The notes: generated by a model from the sequence alone, not told the origin. A stretch of DNA of 64,000 bases from Gemmataceae bacterium (GCA_028288765.1 JAQGHQ010000478.1:1-64000), one strand, 5' to 3'; numbered from the stretch's first letter, positions 46,247 through 56,125 are shown. Program-made: numbers and translations.

Positions 46247-46458
46247 CGGGCGAACCCCCGCCCGGCCCCGCGGCGATTCTCCGGGAGCTGCATCCGTCGG
46301 CCCGGCCCCAGGAGAACCGGCCTCGTCCGCCCGGGGTTTCTTCACCACCACCCGCGCAAGTTCGGTTTTCCGCAGCGTTCTACAAGCGGAAGGCCTGTCC
46401 TCGCGGTGCGCACACGCACCCAAATCTCACGTAAGTGCTTTTTAAGTTTGGATTTCCG

Positions 46459-46824
46459 ATGCTTGCCGCAGTCCGAATCCGGCTACTCCCCTTATGCACG
46501 GCTGTGCTAGCCGTGGTGGGGTTTGCCGGAGCAGCGGACGCCGGCTGGGTGACGATCAAGAACGACACTAACCAGGTGATCGTCGTGCAGTGTGGGATGG
46601 AGACCAACGGACAGATGAAGCGGTGCCGGCCGGTCCGTCTCCTGCCGGGCGAGGCGGTCCGCGAGTTCCGGGCCCCCCGGACGTTGATGGTCGAGGTGTT
46701 CGAAGGCCAGAACCCCATCAAGCTACTCCACACCGGCAACCTCGCGATCAAGCCCGAGAACCAGGCATTTTCCGTCTCGACGGACGGCCGTACCGTGAGC
46801 ATCACACTGGCCCCCTCGCGCTGA
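46459..46824 (+). CDS. Small secreted protein, unknown
   Basis: A 121-residue protein with a signal peptide (RIRLLPLCTAVLAVVGFAGAADA). The mature 90 residues look like a small beta-sandwich (WVTIKNDTNQVIVVQCGME, REFRAPRTLMVEVFEG). No catalytic motif is visible. The ATG at 46459 is preferred to a GTG 24 bp upstream because it gives a standard signal peptide. Probably an envelope or secreted accessory protein. Confidence 0.72.
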   Translation: MLAAVRIRLLPLCTAVLAVVGFAGAADAGWVTIKNDTNQVIVVQCGMETNGQMKRCRPVRLLPGEAVREFRAPRTLMVEVFEGQNPIKLLHTGNLAIKPENQAFSVSTDGRTVSITLAPSR

Positions 46825-46960
46825 GCGGCCGTCCACATCCTCCGTCCAGGTCCCCGGCGACACTTTTCTTTTCTTCTAGCCCCACAAGTTGTTGCCGCCG
46901 GCCGGTCCTTCCGGCTAAAGTGTGAGAATTTCCCGGCCCTCCCCACCGCGATCACCTCCG

Positions 46961-48400
46961 ATGCCTACTAACGGTTACTCCCCGCTGCCGGGAACCGAGC
47001 GCCCGACCCGCGTCCGGTTTTCGATCCTGGGCCTGCTCTGCCTGCTGGCCATGATCACCTACCTCGACCGGGCGATGTACGGCAGCGCCAAAGGCCCGAT
47101 GATGGAGGCGCTCGGCCAACCGGAGAAGAACTTCTTTCTCGTCCTCGTCTTCTTCCAGGTCGCCTACGCCCTGTTCGAGATCCCGACCGGCTGGATGGGA
47201 GACATTTTCGGCCCGCGGAAAACTCTCATCCGGATCGTCCTGTGGTGGTCGCTCTTCGTCGCGCTGACCGGCTGCGCGGGGACGATCTTCCCCCGGACGG
47301 AGTGGGGGGTGGCGGCGTTCGTGATTTTCCTGGCGATGCAGTTCTGTTTCGGGATGGGCGAGGCCGGGGCGTTCCCGAACATCTCGAAGGCGATCTACAA
47401 CTGGTTCCCGGAGAACCAGCGCGGGTTCGCCAAGGGAGTGACCTGGACGGCAGCCCGGCTGATGGGCGGGCTGACCCCGTTCATCTGGGCGCTCCTGGTC
47501 ACGATCGGCGGCCTGGAATGGCGCGAGGCCCTGTGGCTATTCGCCGGGGTCGCGGTGGCGTGGTGCCTGGTGTTCATGTGGTGGTTCCGGAACGTGCCCG
47601 AAGAGCACCCGGCGGCGAACCAGGCCGAGGCCGAGGTGATCAACGCCGGGAAAGGCCGCCACACCGGTCCCGACGGGGTGCCGTGGCGGAAGATCTTCAC
47701 CAACAAGAACGTGCTGGCCCTCTGCCTGATGTACATCGTGACCAATTTCAACTGGTACTTCCTGATGTACTACCTTCCGGGGACGCTCAAGGCCCAGTTC
47801 CCCGATTGGGGCAAGACGGACGGCGGGCTCCTGCTCCTCGCCCTTCTCAGCGGGGCCCCCCTCCTGGTCGGGATGGGCGGCTGTATGCTCGGCGGACTTC
47901 TGACCGACTGGTACATCAGCCGGACGGGGGACCGGAAGTGGGGGCGACGGATCTTTCCGATGATCGGGTACGGAATGGCCGGGGTATGCTACCTGACCGC
48001 GGCGTTCTTCACCCACGACCTCCGCGTGTTCGCGGGGTGCCTGATCCTGGTCGGGTTCTTCAACGACCTGATCATGGGGCCGTCGTGGGCCACGGCCCAG
48101 GACATCGGCCGGCGGTATTCGGCGACCGTGTCCGGGACGATGAACATGGTCGGCAACCTGGGGGCCGCGGTCGGCAACCTCGTGACGGGTTTGATCCTCG
48201 CCGCGTACACCGTGAAGGTCACGACCGACGGCGTCGAAAAGGACGTCGTTCAGAACGGCGGGTATGTGGTGTGCTTCACGATGTACGCGATCGTCTACGG
48301 GCATGGGGTGTTGTCCTGGCTGTTGATCGATACGACGAAACCGATCATCCCGGAGGACGTCGCGCCTCCCGCCGATCCCCCGGTGGAAGACCCGTGGTGA
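46961..48400 (+). CDS. MFS transporter, anion:cation symporter type
   Basis: A 479-residue permease with twelve predicted helices. The first helix ends in MITYLDRAMYGSAKG and the loop motif GWMGDIFGPRKTL and the later GMGEAGAFPNISKAIYNWFP match the ACS family (hexuronate, glucarate, phthalate transporters). The substrate is probably an organic anion. The ATG at 46961 lies in a region following a short C-rich leader; no strong binding site. Confidence 0.88.
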   Translation: MPTNGYSPLPGTERPTRVRFSILGLLCLLAMITYLDRAMYGSAKGPMMEALGQPEKNFFLVLVFFQVAYALFEIPTGWMGDIFGPRKTLIRIVLWWSLFVALTGCAGTIFPRTEWGVAAFVIFLAMQFCFGMGEAGAFPNISKAIYNWFPENQRGFAKGVTWTAARLMGGLTPFIWALLVTIGGLEWREALWLFAGVAVAWCLVFMWWFRNVPEEHPAANQAEAEVINAGKGRHTGPDGVPWRKIFTNKNVLALCLMYIVTNFNWYFLMYYLPGTLKAQFPDWGKTDGGLLLLALLSGAPLLVGMGGCMLGGLLTDWYISRTGDRKWGRRIFPMIGYGMAGVCYLTAAFFTHDLRVFAGCLILVGFFNDLIMGPSWATAQDIGRRYSATVSGTMNMVGNLGAAVGNLVTGLILAAYTVKVTTDGVEKDVVQNGGYVVCFTMYAIVYGHGVLSWLLIDTTKPIIPEDVAPPADPPVEDPW

Positions 48401-48410
48401 CGGGCTGTTC

Positions 48411-49163
48411 TCACGCGACCGACGGCAGCGAGGTCTCCGGGAGCGGGGCGGCGGGCGGCACCGGCACCTCGTCGGGTACCGACTCGCCGTAAGAGCGGAC
48501 CTCGACCACCCCGTCGGCGACCGCCAGATAGTGGCATGGTTTCTCGGTCCAGCACCCGCTGTTGTAGTACCGAACCGGGCCGGTTTCGTTCGCGCCCGCG
48601 TGGTGGGTGTGTCCGCAGCAGACGGCGTCGTACCCCCGCTTCGCCGCGTACCGGACGGCGTCGTGCTCGATCTTCCGGGCACACCGGAGGAACGTCTTGC
48701 TCTTTCGCTTCGCCATCTTTGCAAAGTGGTGGGACTGGTCGATCCGCTGGAGCAGGTTGTAGACCCGGTCGGCCACCCAGGTCACGACCGGGTACCGGGA
48801 GATGAACTCGTCGAACCGGTGCCCGTGCAGGAACAGGATTCGTCGTCCGCCGCTTTCGATCACGATCTCGTCGGAACAGGTGACCCCGAGCAGGTGCGAG
48901 ACGATCTCCGCCGGGCCGTCGTGGTTCCCGTTGATCCAGGTGATTTCCATCTCGTCCGACAACTTCCGGAGTTCCGACAGCACTTTCCAGTGCTGTTTCT
49001 TCAGCCGCCGAAAGTCGATCGAGTCGAACACGTCGCCGTTGAGGATCAGGCGTCGGGCGGCCATCGCCCCGTGGCGCATCTCCTCCAGGAAGTGGACGAG
49101 TTGCTTCGCCTGACAGTTGTCGCTGCCGAGGTGGATGTCCGAGATGACGACGGCAGCGAGCAT
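48411..49163 (-). CDS. LpxH-like metallophosphoesterase
   Basis: A 250-residue calcineurin-like phosphoesterase. All five metal motifs are seen: ISDIHLGS, LNGDVFD, INGNHDGP, FLHGH and CCGHTHHAG. The sequence matches the YbbF/LpxH-type subgroup, some of which cleave UDP-2,3-diacylglucosamine in lipid A synthesis, so that is the most likely role, not proven. The C-terminal 25 residues are Pro-rich. It converges with the MFS gene (10-bp gap). The ATG at 49163 replaces a longer frame with no homology. Confidence 0.85.
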   Translation of the reverse strand: MLAAVVISDIHLGSDNCQAKQLVHFLEEMRHGAMAARRLILNGDVFDSIDFRRLKKQHWKVLSELRKLSDEMEITWINGNHDGPAEIVSHLLGVTCSDEIVIESGGRRILFLHGHRFDEFISRYPVVTWVADRVYNLLQRIDQSHHFAKMAKRKSKTFLRCARKIEHDAVRYAAKRGYDAVCCGHTHHAGANETGPVRYYNSGCWTEKPCHYLAVADGVVEVRSYGESVPDEVPVPPAAPLPETSLPSVA

Positions 49164-49609
49164 GGCAGCCCCCGATAGGTGATGGCGGCAGCGACCAGGC
49201 CACAACTCCTATTCCTTCAACTAGTAACTCATCTGAGAGAATTGATGATGATCGTGTGAAGAGAAGGGGATTGTTTGTCGGACATGCGCGGGAATTCCGG
49301 GCTCGCCCTCCTGAGCACAACTTGTTCTCTTGAACAACCATACAGCCGATAATGGCCTACTGTCGGGAAAACCGACACTGTCGAGCAATCCAGCACAAAA
49401 AGGGTAGGGAGAGAGTTGATCGGGCGACATTCCCAGTCTACTATTCCACTGTCCCGCCGGATGGTGGCTGCGGTGAATGGGCGACGCTGCAGACGCCTCC
49501 GGCGGGACATTTTTTTCACTTCTATCGATTCACTTCTTCCATATTTTTCCCCTCGCGTTACCCTTCTTCAGCTAGCCATAAAACTGGTCTATTTGATACG
49601 ATCGGACTT
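49164..49609. other. AT-richer region upstream of the McrB-like gene
   Basis: About 445 bp between divergent genes, clearly lower in GC than its surroundings. It contains the perfect palindrome TTGTTC-TCTT-GAACAA (49322-49337), followed 10 bp later by GATAAT (49348-49353), an operator- and -10-like pair. No spaced -35 box is evident. It should hold the promoter of the McrB module. No gene seen. Confidence 0.45.
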
Positions 49610-52276
49610 GTGAATCGCTTGCGCCACAAGACCGGACGAGTGCGGGATCGGAGGCAGCTCCTACCGCTCAAGCCGCTGATCGAACTTTATCGGTCGGCTG
49701 TTTCAGCTCCACATCCCGATCCCCTCTGCGACGCGATCCGGACGGCGCCGGCCAGTTGGTTGAACGTCGCCTTCCTCGACACAGCTGATGACGGCAGGCT
49801 GGCCGGCGCGATCAGCGGGTTCATGTCAGCCGTTAACCCCTTACCTTTCCACCTCGGGGTAGTTGAACGCCGCGCCCCGCTCTTGCGGCACGCCTTGAAT
49901 CATGTTCTCCGCGGCCAAGACCCCCTCCCCGATCGCCTCGCCCGGTGCGTAACTCCCGGGGAGGTGTACGCCGTCCCCGGGCTCGGGCCGACATTTTGGG
50001 CGGCCGTGGTCAAGGCCCTGGACCCCGCCCGACTCCCGTTCTGGAGCCCGGCGGTGGAAGCCGGTCTGACCCGACTGGGACTCCTGCCCGAGCTTCCCGC
50101 GGACACCAGGGTCCGATTCGAGAGGGTCATGCAGGGGTTCGAAGCCGTGGGGACAGCTGCCCCCGATCTGTCTGCCTGGGCGATCGACGACTTCCTCATC
50201 CGGGTCGGACGGATGACAAGCCGGGAAATCCCCACCGAGCCCCCGGCCGCCGCAGACCGGTCGTGGTCACCCGATCCGGAGCGGATCCGGGCCGCCGTTC
50301 GGGAGGTTCGCACGCGGTCGCCGCTCCGGAAGCGAATCCGGGAGGTCGACAGTGAGACGACGGCAGCGTTGGTCCGCTTCCAGGCCGCCGCCCGCGACGG
50401 CGACTTCGAAACCGCCTGGGATGCGTTCCGCCGTGCCTTTCCCGACGCCCGCTGGGAACACGCCCTTCGTCACCTCGATGACGCGTATTCGCCGTCCCTC
50501 TCGCCGACCGATCGAGGTCGCCTCTGGTGCGAGGTCGCGGCCGTCCTCCGCGAGCGATTCCGCATCCACCCGCTCGAGCTTGCCGACGTCGTCCTCGCCG
50601 CGACCGCCCCTGCCGAAGTCGAGGAGCCGATCGACGCCGCGTTCGGCGGGTTCTGTTCGGACACCTTCGCGTTCCTTGACGATCTCTCCGCCGCGAAGGG
50701 GAAGGAGTGGATGACGGACCGCCGGGACCGCTATCAGTTCGTGTTGCGGGAGCCGCTCGTCGAGTTGTGCGAGGCGCTCGCCGGGCGGTACGTCCTCCCG
50801 GTCCTCGGGATCGAGTACGGGTGGGACCTGGAGGCCGCCGCCCGGCCCGGCCGGGCACTCACCAGTATCTGCAAGAACGATTTCGGCCGGTCCGGGCCGT
50901 ACCAGTCGGTGCAGTGGATCACCTTTTACCGCCGGGAGCAGGAGAACCGGCGGGCCGACGCCCAGTTCTTTATCCGGGTCGCGGCGGACGGTGTCCGGTT
51001 CGGCTTCCACCTCGGCCGGTCCGCCCGCGAGGCCGGAAAGCAGTTCCGGCGGAATGTTCAGGAGCACGCGGAGGTGATCCACGCCGCGCTGGCGGCCGGC
51101 GGGGTGTTCGACGAGTGCCGATTCTGGGCGGGCGACGACCTCGGCTCGCAAGTCGCCGTCCGGACGGCCGCCGATCTCCGGCAATGGGCCGCGAATAAGA
51201 CCCTCGGGGTCGGGAAACACATTCCATCCGACGCCCCCCTGCTCCGCCGGGACGAACTCGTCGGAGAGATTCTCCTCACGTTCGACAGGCTCGTCCCGGC
51301 GTTCGCGTGCGCGGCCGAGCTCGACCCCCGCCCCCTCCTGTCCCGGCGGGCCGGCGCGACCGACGGCGGCCCGCCGTTCGACCGGGCCGCGTTCACCCGT
51401 GAAACATTCCTGTCGGACCTCTGGCTCGACCGGATACTCGGCCTCTTGCGACTGAAACGCCAGCTGATTTTCCAGGGGGTCCCGGGGACCGGCAAGACCC
51501 ACGTCGGCCGCTGTCTCGCGCGGTTCCTGACCCGCGACCGGGCCGAGAACGTCAGGCTGGTGCAGTTCCACCCGGCGTACAGTTACGAGGAATTCGTGGA
51601 AGGGATCCGGGTCCGGAACGTCGAGGTGAACGGGCGGAGCGAGGTGACGTACCCGGTGGAAGACGGGGTGCTGTGCGCCTTCGCCGAGCAGGCAGCGCAC
51701 CGGCCGAGCGAACCACACGTGCTGGTGATCGACGAGTTCAACCGGGGGAACCTGCCGCGGATCTTCGGGGAGTTGTTGTACCTGCTCGAATACCGCGACC
51801 AGGCGGTGACGCTGCCGTACTCGAAGCGGTCATTCCGGCTCCCGGAGAACCTGCTCGTGGTTGCCACGATGAACGCCGCCGATCGATCGGCGGTGGCGCT
51901 CGACCAGGCCCTCCGGCGGCGGTTCTCGTTCGTCGAAATGCCGCCCGACCCGGCCATTCTCGCCGGCTGGCTTGAGCGGCATCCGCCCGCCGATCCAGAA
52001 GAAGCGTTCGGCCCGCGGGTGGTGAGGGTGTTCGAGGAGCTGAACCGCCGACTCGCCCGCGACCTGGGTCCGGACAGGCAGGTCGGTCACAGCTTCTTCA
52101 TGGTCCCGGACCTGGACGCGGCCAAGCTGGCGGTGGTGTGGGAACACCACGTCCGCCCGCTGCTCTTGGACTACCTCGGCGGGCGGCACGAACGGCTGGC
52201 CCAATACGAACCCGAGCAGCTTCTCGGGGACCGGGGGCGACGACCCAGATCTCGTCACGAACCAGTCGGGGGGTGA
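49610..52276 (+). CDS. McrB-type AAA GTPase/ATPase
   Basis: An 888-residue restriction-system motor. Residues 100-150 carry a helix-hairpin-helix-like stretch (VPGLGPTFWAAVVKAL). Residues 348-480 resemble the DUF2461 fold (TFAFLDDLSAAKGKEWMTD then KNDFGRSGPYQSVQWITFY), possibly a DNA-sensing part. The AAA domain is complete: Walker A GVPGTGKTH with K629, Walker B VLVIDEFNRGN with D708-E709, sensor ATMNAADRSAVALDQALRRRF. The gene starts at a GTG at 49610 with a poor binding site; sequence further upstream is AT-rich and non-coding. It forms the motor of a type IV, McrBC-like system with the McrC gene at 56122. Confidence 0.85.
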   Translation: MNRLRHKTGRVRDRRQLLPLKPLIELYRSAVSAPHPDPLCDAIRTAPASWLNVAFLDTADDGRLAGAISGFMSAVNPLPFHLGVVERRAPLLRHALNHVLRGQDPLPDRLARCVTPGEVYAVPGLGPTFWAAVVKALDPARLPFWSPAVEAGLTRLGLLPELPADTRVRFERVMQGFEAVGTAAPDLSAWAIDDFLIRVGRMTSREIPTEPPAAADRSWSPDPERIRAAVREVRTRSPLRKRIREVDSETTAALVRFQAAARDGDFETAWDAFRRAFPDARWEHALRHLDDAYSPSLSPTDRGRLWCEVAAVLRERFRIHPLELADVVLAATAPAEVEEPIDAAFGGFCSDTFAFLDDLSAAKGKEWMTDRRDRYQFVLREPLVELCEALAGRYVLPVLGIEYGWDLEAAARPGRALTSICKNDFGRSGPYQSVQWITFYRREQENRRADAQFFIRVAADGVRFGFHLGRSAREAGKQFRRNVQEHAEVIHAALAAGGVFDECRFWAGDDLGSQVAVRTAADLRQWAANKTLGVGKHIPSDAPLLRRDELVGEILLTFDRLVPAFACAAELDPRPLLSRRAGATDGGPPFDRAAFTRETFLSDLWLDRILGLLRLKRQLIFQGVPGTGKTHVGRCLARFLTRDRAENVRLVQFHPAYSYEEFVEGIRVRNVEVNGRSEVTYPVEDGVLCAFAEQAAHRPSEPHVLVIDEFNRGNLPRIFGELLYLLEYRDQAVTLPYSKRSFRLPENLLVVATMNAADRSAVALDQALRRRFSFVEMPPDPAILAGWLERHPPADPEEAFGPRVVRVFEELNRRLARDLGPDRQVGHSFFMVPDLDAAKLAVVWEHHVRPLLLDYLGGRHERLAQYEPEQLLGDRGRRPRSRHEPVGG

Positions 52277-52280
52277 ACTA

Positions 52281-53708
52281 GTGGATTGGAAGAAGTTGGC
52301 CAAGCGGACAGCCGTCTCCGTCCTGTTATGCCTGGCCGTTCGCACGACCTGGCTGATCGTTCAGCGTGAATCACGGCGGGCGGCGGGCGACCACGACTAC
52401 GCCGCGGCCGTGGCCGAGACCGAGGAAACCGACCCGGACTGGCGGTGGGACGAACTGGCGGCGAATCGCCACCGCCCACCGCCCGGAAAGAACGGGGCTG
52501 ACCTGATCCCACGGATCAAAGGACTCATCCCGACGGGGTGGGGCCAGAAGCTGAACGACGAGAAATGGGAACCGCTGGCCACGGTCCCGACTAACGCCCG
52601 CTTCCCGGAGGAGGTACTCGCCGAGGCGCGGCGGGAATGCGAAGCCGCCGCCCCCGCGATCGAGCTCGCCCGTTCCCTGCGGGACTACCCCGAAGGCCAC
52701 CGCGACCTACATCTCGCGCCGCTCGTGGTCAACACGCCTCTGGCGGATACCCAGAGCACCCGGCTCGTGGCCGTACTTCTGAAGTGGGATACGGTCCTCG
52801 CTGTCGAGCGTGGGGACCTCGCGCGGACGGCTGACAGTCTCCACGCGATGCTGAACGCCTCCCGGTCGGTGGGCGACGAACCGTTCCTCATCTCTCAGCT
52901 CGTACGGATCGCAGCCCGGGTCATCGCCGCACGGTCCCTGGAGCGGACACTCGCCCAGACCGAGTTGACGGCCAACCTGCTCGGCCCACTCCAGGCCGCC
53001 TGGACCACGGACGCCGAGGCCCCGCTGCTCCTCTTCGGCCTCCGCGGCGAGCGGGCGGCGTGGGACACGCTCGTCGGAAATTTGGCCGACGGCACGGCCG
53101 TCCCGGACGACCTCAACGGGCTCGCCCGCGGGACCGGGGTGTCATTCGGCGGGTACGCATGGTGGCTTTACCGCGGGCGGTTATCGAACGATCGGGCGTA
53201 CTTGCACCGGTATTTCACACGCGCGGTGGCAGTCGCCCGGCTCCCGATCCACCAACAACCTCAGGCAGTCAAGGGCCTGCCGGACCCGCCGGACGAAGAC
53301 CTGCGACTCGCCCAGCTCTTCCTCCCCGCAGTCGAAAAGGTCGGCGGGGCACACTGGCGGAGCGTGGCCGAAGCCCGCTGCACCATCGTCGGGATGGCGT
53401 GCGAGCGGTTCCGGCTCCGGAACGGCCGGTGGCCCGGTACGTTGGCGGAGCTCCCGCGAGAACTCCTCGCGGAAGTCCCGCTCGACCCGTTCGATGGCCA
53501 ACCCTTGCGCTACAAACATCTGCCCGACGGCGTGGTGATCTACTCCCTCGGCCGGAACGGCACGGACGAGGGGGGGACCTTGGCCCGATCCGGTTCACCC
53601 GAAGGCAAGGATGTGGGGTTCCGCCTCTGGGACCCGGCCCACCGCCGACAGCAGGCTCCGACCCGCCGGCCCGAAGCCCCGGTGGGCGAGCGCGACGATG
53701 CACGCTGA
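52281..53708 (+). CDS. Membrane-anchored protein A, pseudopilin-like tail
   Basis: A 475-residue protein starting at a GTG four bases after the McrB-like stop, with GGGGGTGA overlapping that stop. One N-terminal transmembrane helix (VSVLLCLAVRTTWLIVQ). A long helical middle follows (RSVGDEPFLISQLVRIAA). The C-terminal part, CERFRLRNGRWPGTLAELP to DPFDGQPLRYKHLPDGVVIYSLG, resembles the calcium-binding tail of GspG pseudopilins. The protein is a paralogue of the one at 54638-56125. Such proteins form expanded families in Gemmata-type genomes; a link to restriction is inferred only from position. Confidence 0.72.
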   Translation: MDWKKLAKRTAVSVLLCLAVRTTWLIVQRESRRAAGDHDYAAAVAETEETDPDWRWDELAANRHRPPPGKNGADLIPRIKGLIPTGWGQKLNDEKWEPLATVPTNARFPEEVLAEARRECEAAAPAIELARSLRDYPEGHRDLHLAPLVVNTPLADTQSTRLVAVLLKWDTVLAVERGDLARTADSLHAMLNASRSVGDEPFLISQLVRIAARVIAARSLERTLAQTELTANLLGPLQAAWTTDAEAPLLLFGLRGERAAWDTLVGNLADGTAVPDDLNGLARGTGVSFGGYAWWLYRGRLSNDRAYLHRYFTRAVAVARLPIHQQPQAVKGLPDPPDEDLRLAQLFLPAVEKVGGAHWRSVAEARCTIVGMACERFRLRNGRWPGTLAELPRELLAEVPLDPFDGQPLRYKHLPDGVVIYSLGRNGTDEGGTLARSGSPEGKDVGFRLWDPAHRRQQAPTRRPEAPVGERDDAR

Positions 53709-54637
53709 GGCGCGCGGCAGGAAGTGAGTTGCGAGCTCGCGTGGGAACGTCGGGTGGATCGATGCCCGGGTTCGCATGCGGTGACGTACCCTGGTGATCA
53801 ACGGGTCCGGGAGGGCGGCGGCCCCAATCCGGTTCTGGACATACTCAACGAACCGTCGCCCCAGGTTTAGAGCATGGCCCGATTCCAACAATCACCTGTC
53901 CTGGTCCGTTTGTCGGGCAGACCCTCCCCTCGGGGACACACCCCCGATGTGTAACTCGTCCGCAGGAGACATCGCGGGGCGGGGGAAACTGAAGTGCTTG
54001 GTAGGTCCGATCGGTGTAGAGCTTGGCGGGCGGAGGAAGGACGACCTGGAGGACGATTTTGCAGAACGAACCCGATCCACGCCATTTCTTCACAATCCGG
54101 ATCGTTCTCCTGGCACCAGTATCTGTCGGGAGGTCGGCATTGCCGATCGAACCCAATCTCCATCATTCCTCCACAATTTATGGGTGGAGTGGGTGCAGGT
54201 ACATGGAGACGGCGGTCGGGAGATCGATCTTGCAGAACGAACCCAATCCCGATCGGTGCATCCTTGATAGCGGGGGCCGGGGCGAGTGGGGGAGCTGAGT
54301 CGTGACCCGTTGTCGCCCGTTCGCCGGGGCGGGCGACTGTCCGGAGGAATGCGCCGGTCTCGGGCCGTCGAGGAGTGCCGGATGGGCGACAAACCACCTC
54401 CCAAGAGCAAGCCACCGAAAACGCCTTGGGGATCTGACACAATCACCGGCGCTGGGGCTGTCATGCTCTGCCAAACCGACAATCCGTCAAGGGCAGGCAG
54501 TCGGCACTTCGCCCCAGGTGATCAGACGAATCGGCCTCCGGGACTGCCAAACACTGACAAACCCTGACAAACCGACCATCCCCCCGAAGTGACTGCCTTC
54601 GAGCCTGACACCGAGCGCTGACACAGGAACTCTCCCG
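53709..54637. other. Gap between the two paralogues, with degenerate repeats
   Basis: About 930 bp with no gene that I can support. Three degenerate copies of a roughly 40-50 bp unit start at 54048, 54128 and 54218, each containing a GAACGAACCCAATCC-like core. All open frames have a biased, repeat-derived composition. A short tandem CTGACAAACC pair lies near 54553-54572. Confidence 0.55.
54048..54256. repeat. Three degenerate tandem repeats
   Basis: Units begin at 54048, 54128 and 54218. Units 1 and 3 share TTGCAGAACGAACCC(A/G)ATCC almost exactly; unit 2 differs by several bases (TTGCCGATCGAACCCAATCT). Spacing is about 80-90 bp. In one frame they spell repeated ILQNEPNP-like peptides, probably a by-product of the DNA repeat. 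Confidence 0.65.
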
Positions 54638-56125
54638 ATGCATCTTCCCCGTCGGTTGAAGCGGTTCATGATTGGTCTCCTGGTCACTGTCGGAGTGATC
54701 GGGTTGGTCCTCTTCATCGGCCGTGCGTCGTTCAACCGGATCGGGGTGCGCAAACTGGCCGAGATCACCAGCCGGCTCGACACCGAAGACCCCGGTTGGC
54801 GGCTCGATGACATTGAGGCCGCCCGTCGACAGGCTGCCCCGCCTCCGGAGCTAAACCCCGCCCTGATCGTACTCGGGATCGAAGCGAGGGCTCCGTCAGG
54901 ATGGCAATACTACCGGAACGCCGAGGACGGGTTTTTCGGCTCTGTGACGAACCAACACCCCTCATTCCAGGAACTGCTTTGGGTTCTCCGCGGGCAGGCC
55001 GCCACTGCCGAGATTCGGGCCGTCGCCCGCACGGAACTCCTTCGCCCTGATGTCCAAGCCCGGCCCGCGGGGCACTATCCGCTCATCTTCAGCGACAACC
55101 CGTGGGTGACACTCCTCCCTCACATGGATAAAGCCCGGTCCGTGCTCTCACTCCTCGACTACGATGCCAAACTCGCGGCCCTGGAAGGAGATCCGGACCG
55201 CGGCATCCGCGATGCCCGCGCCGCGCTCGTGGTCGCCCGGTCGATCGGTGACGAACCGTGTCTGATCTCTCAGCTCGTGCGGATGGCGGGCGCCCGGGTC
55301 GCCGCCTCGGCCGCCGTGCAGGTACTGGCCTGGGGCCGGCCGGCGCATGGACTGGCGGAACTCCAGACCGAGCTTCTGGCGGAGGCCAACTTTCCCCGCC
55401 TCCAGATCGGTCTGCGGGGAGAACGGGCACTCCTCGACCGGACGTTCGAAAACTTTCAGACAGGTAAGATTTCCACAGGCGATCTCGCCCACCTCATGGA
55501 GCGGCAGCCCGGGGTCGTGACCGACGCCACGCTGCGGTTCTACAAAGGAGTTCTGCCCGAAGACCGGGCTGCCGCGCTCCGCATGATGACCGAGTATCTG
55601 GAGGCAGCCAAGCTTCCCTACCACGAGCAAAAGTCAGCCTTCGCCCGCGTCCAGCTGCCCCCCCGCCCCCCGGACGACTTCCGGTACATCCTCACCAACC
55701 TACTCGTCCCGGCGTGCGCGAAGGTCGGCGAGGGGTCGATTCGGATTCGTGCCGACCTCCTCACCGCTTCGGTCGCGGTGGCGTGCGAGCGGTTCCGGCT
55801 GGCCCGCGGACGATGGCCCGAGTCACTCGCGGAGATCCCGAAGGAGATCCTCCCCGAAATCCCGACCGATCCGTTCGACGGCCAGCTGCTCAAATACAAG
55901 AAACTCGACGACGGTGTGGCGTTATTCGCGGTCGGCGGCGACAAGAACCTCGCGCGCGGGCGAAAAGAAATCAAGGAACCCTTCTCCGATCTCGGGCAGG
56001 GGTGGAAGTTGTGGAACCCCGAACTCCGCGGCATGCCCGCGGCGCCGGAGAAGGGCCCGACGGAGAACGATCAAACGATAGCACGGCCGGTCGTATTGCC
56101 ACAGGAAGGAATCAAGGACCCGTGA
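54638..56125 (+). CDS. Membrane-anchored protein B, pseudopilin-like tail
   Basis: A 495-residue paralogue of protein A. One N-terminal transmembrane helix (FMIGLLVTVGVIGLVLFIG), a helical middle (RSIGDEPCLISQLVRMAG) and the same tail (CERFRLARGRWPESLAEIP to DPFDGQLLKYKKLDDGVALF). AGGA precedes the ATG. The stop overlaps the GTG of the McrC gene by 4 bp, so translation is coupled. The pairing with A suggests a hetero-oligomer at the membrane, or simply a local duplication. Confidence 0.73.
   Translation: MHLPRRLKRFMIGLLVTVGVIGLVLFIGRASFNRIGVRKLAEITSRLDTEDPGWRLDDIEAARRQAAPPPELNPALIVLGIEARAPSGWQYYRNAEDGFFGSVTNQHPSFQELLWVLRGQAATAEIRAVARTELLRPDVQARPAGHYPLIFSDNPWVTLLPHMDKARSVLSLLDYDAKLAALEGDPDRGIRDARAALVVARSIGDEPCLISQLVRMAGARVAASAAVQVLAWGRPAHGLAELQTELLAEANFPRLQIGLRGERALLDRTFENFQTGKISTGDLAHLMERQPGVVTDATLRFYKGVLPEDRAAALRMMTEYLEAAKLPYHEQKSAFARVQLPPRPPDDFRYILTNLLVPACAKVGEGSIRIRADLLTASVAVACERFRLARGRWPESLAEIPKEILPEIPTDPFDGQLLKYKKLDDGVALFAVGGDKNLARGRKEIKEPFSDLGQGWKLWNPELRGMPAAPEKGPTENDQTIARPVVLPQEGIKDP

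Noticed and set aside
54048-54256. CRISPR array
   Set aside because: Only three degenerate units of unequal length, no regular spacers and no cas gene in the window.
53794-54305. Several short plus- and minus-strand frames in the gap of the McrBC module
   Set aside because: Their peptides are made by the degenerate DNA repeat (ILQNEPNP-like repeats in several frames); no ribosome binding site or domain.
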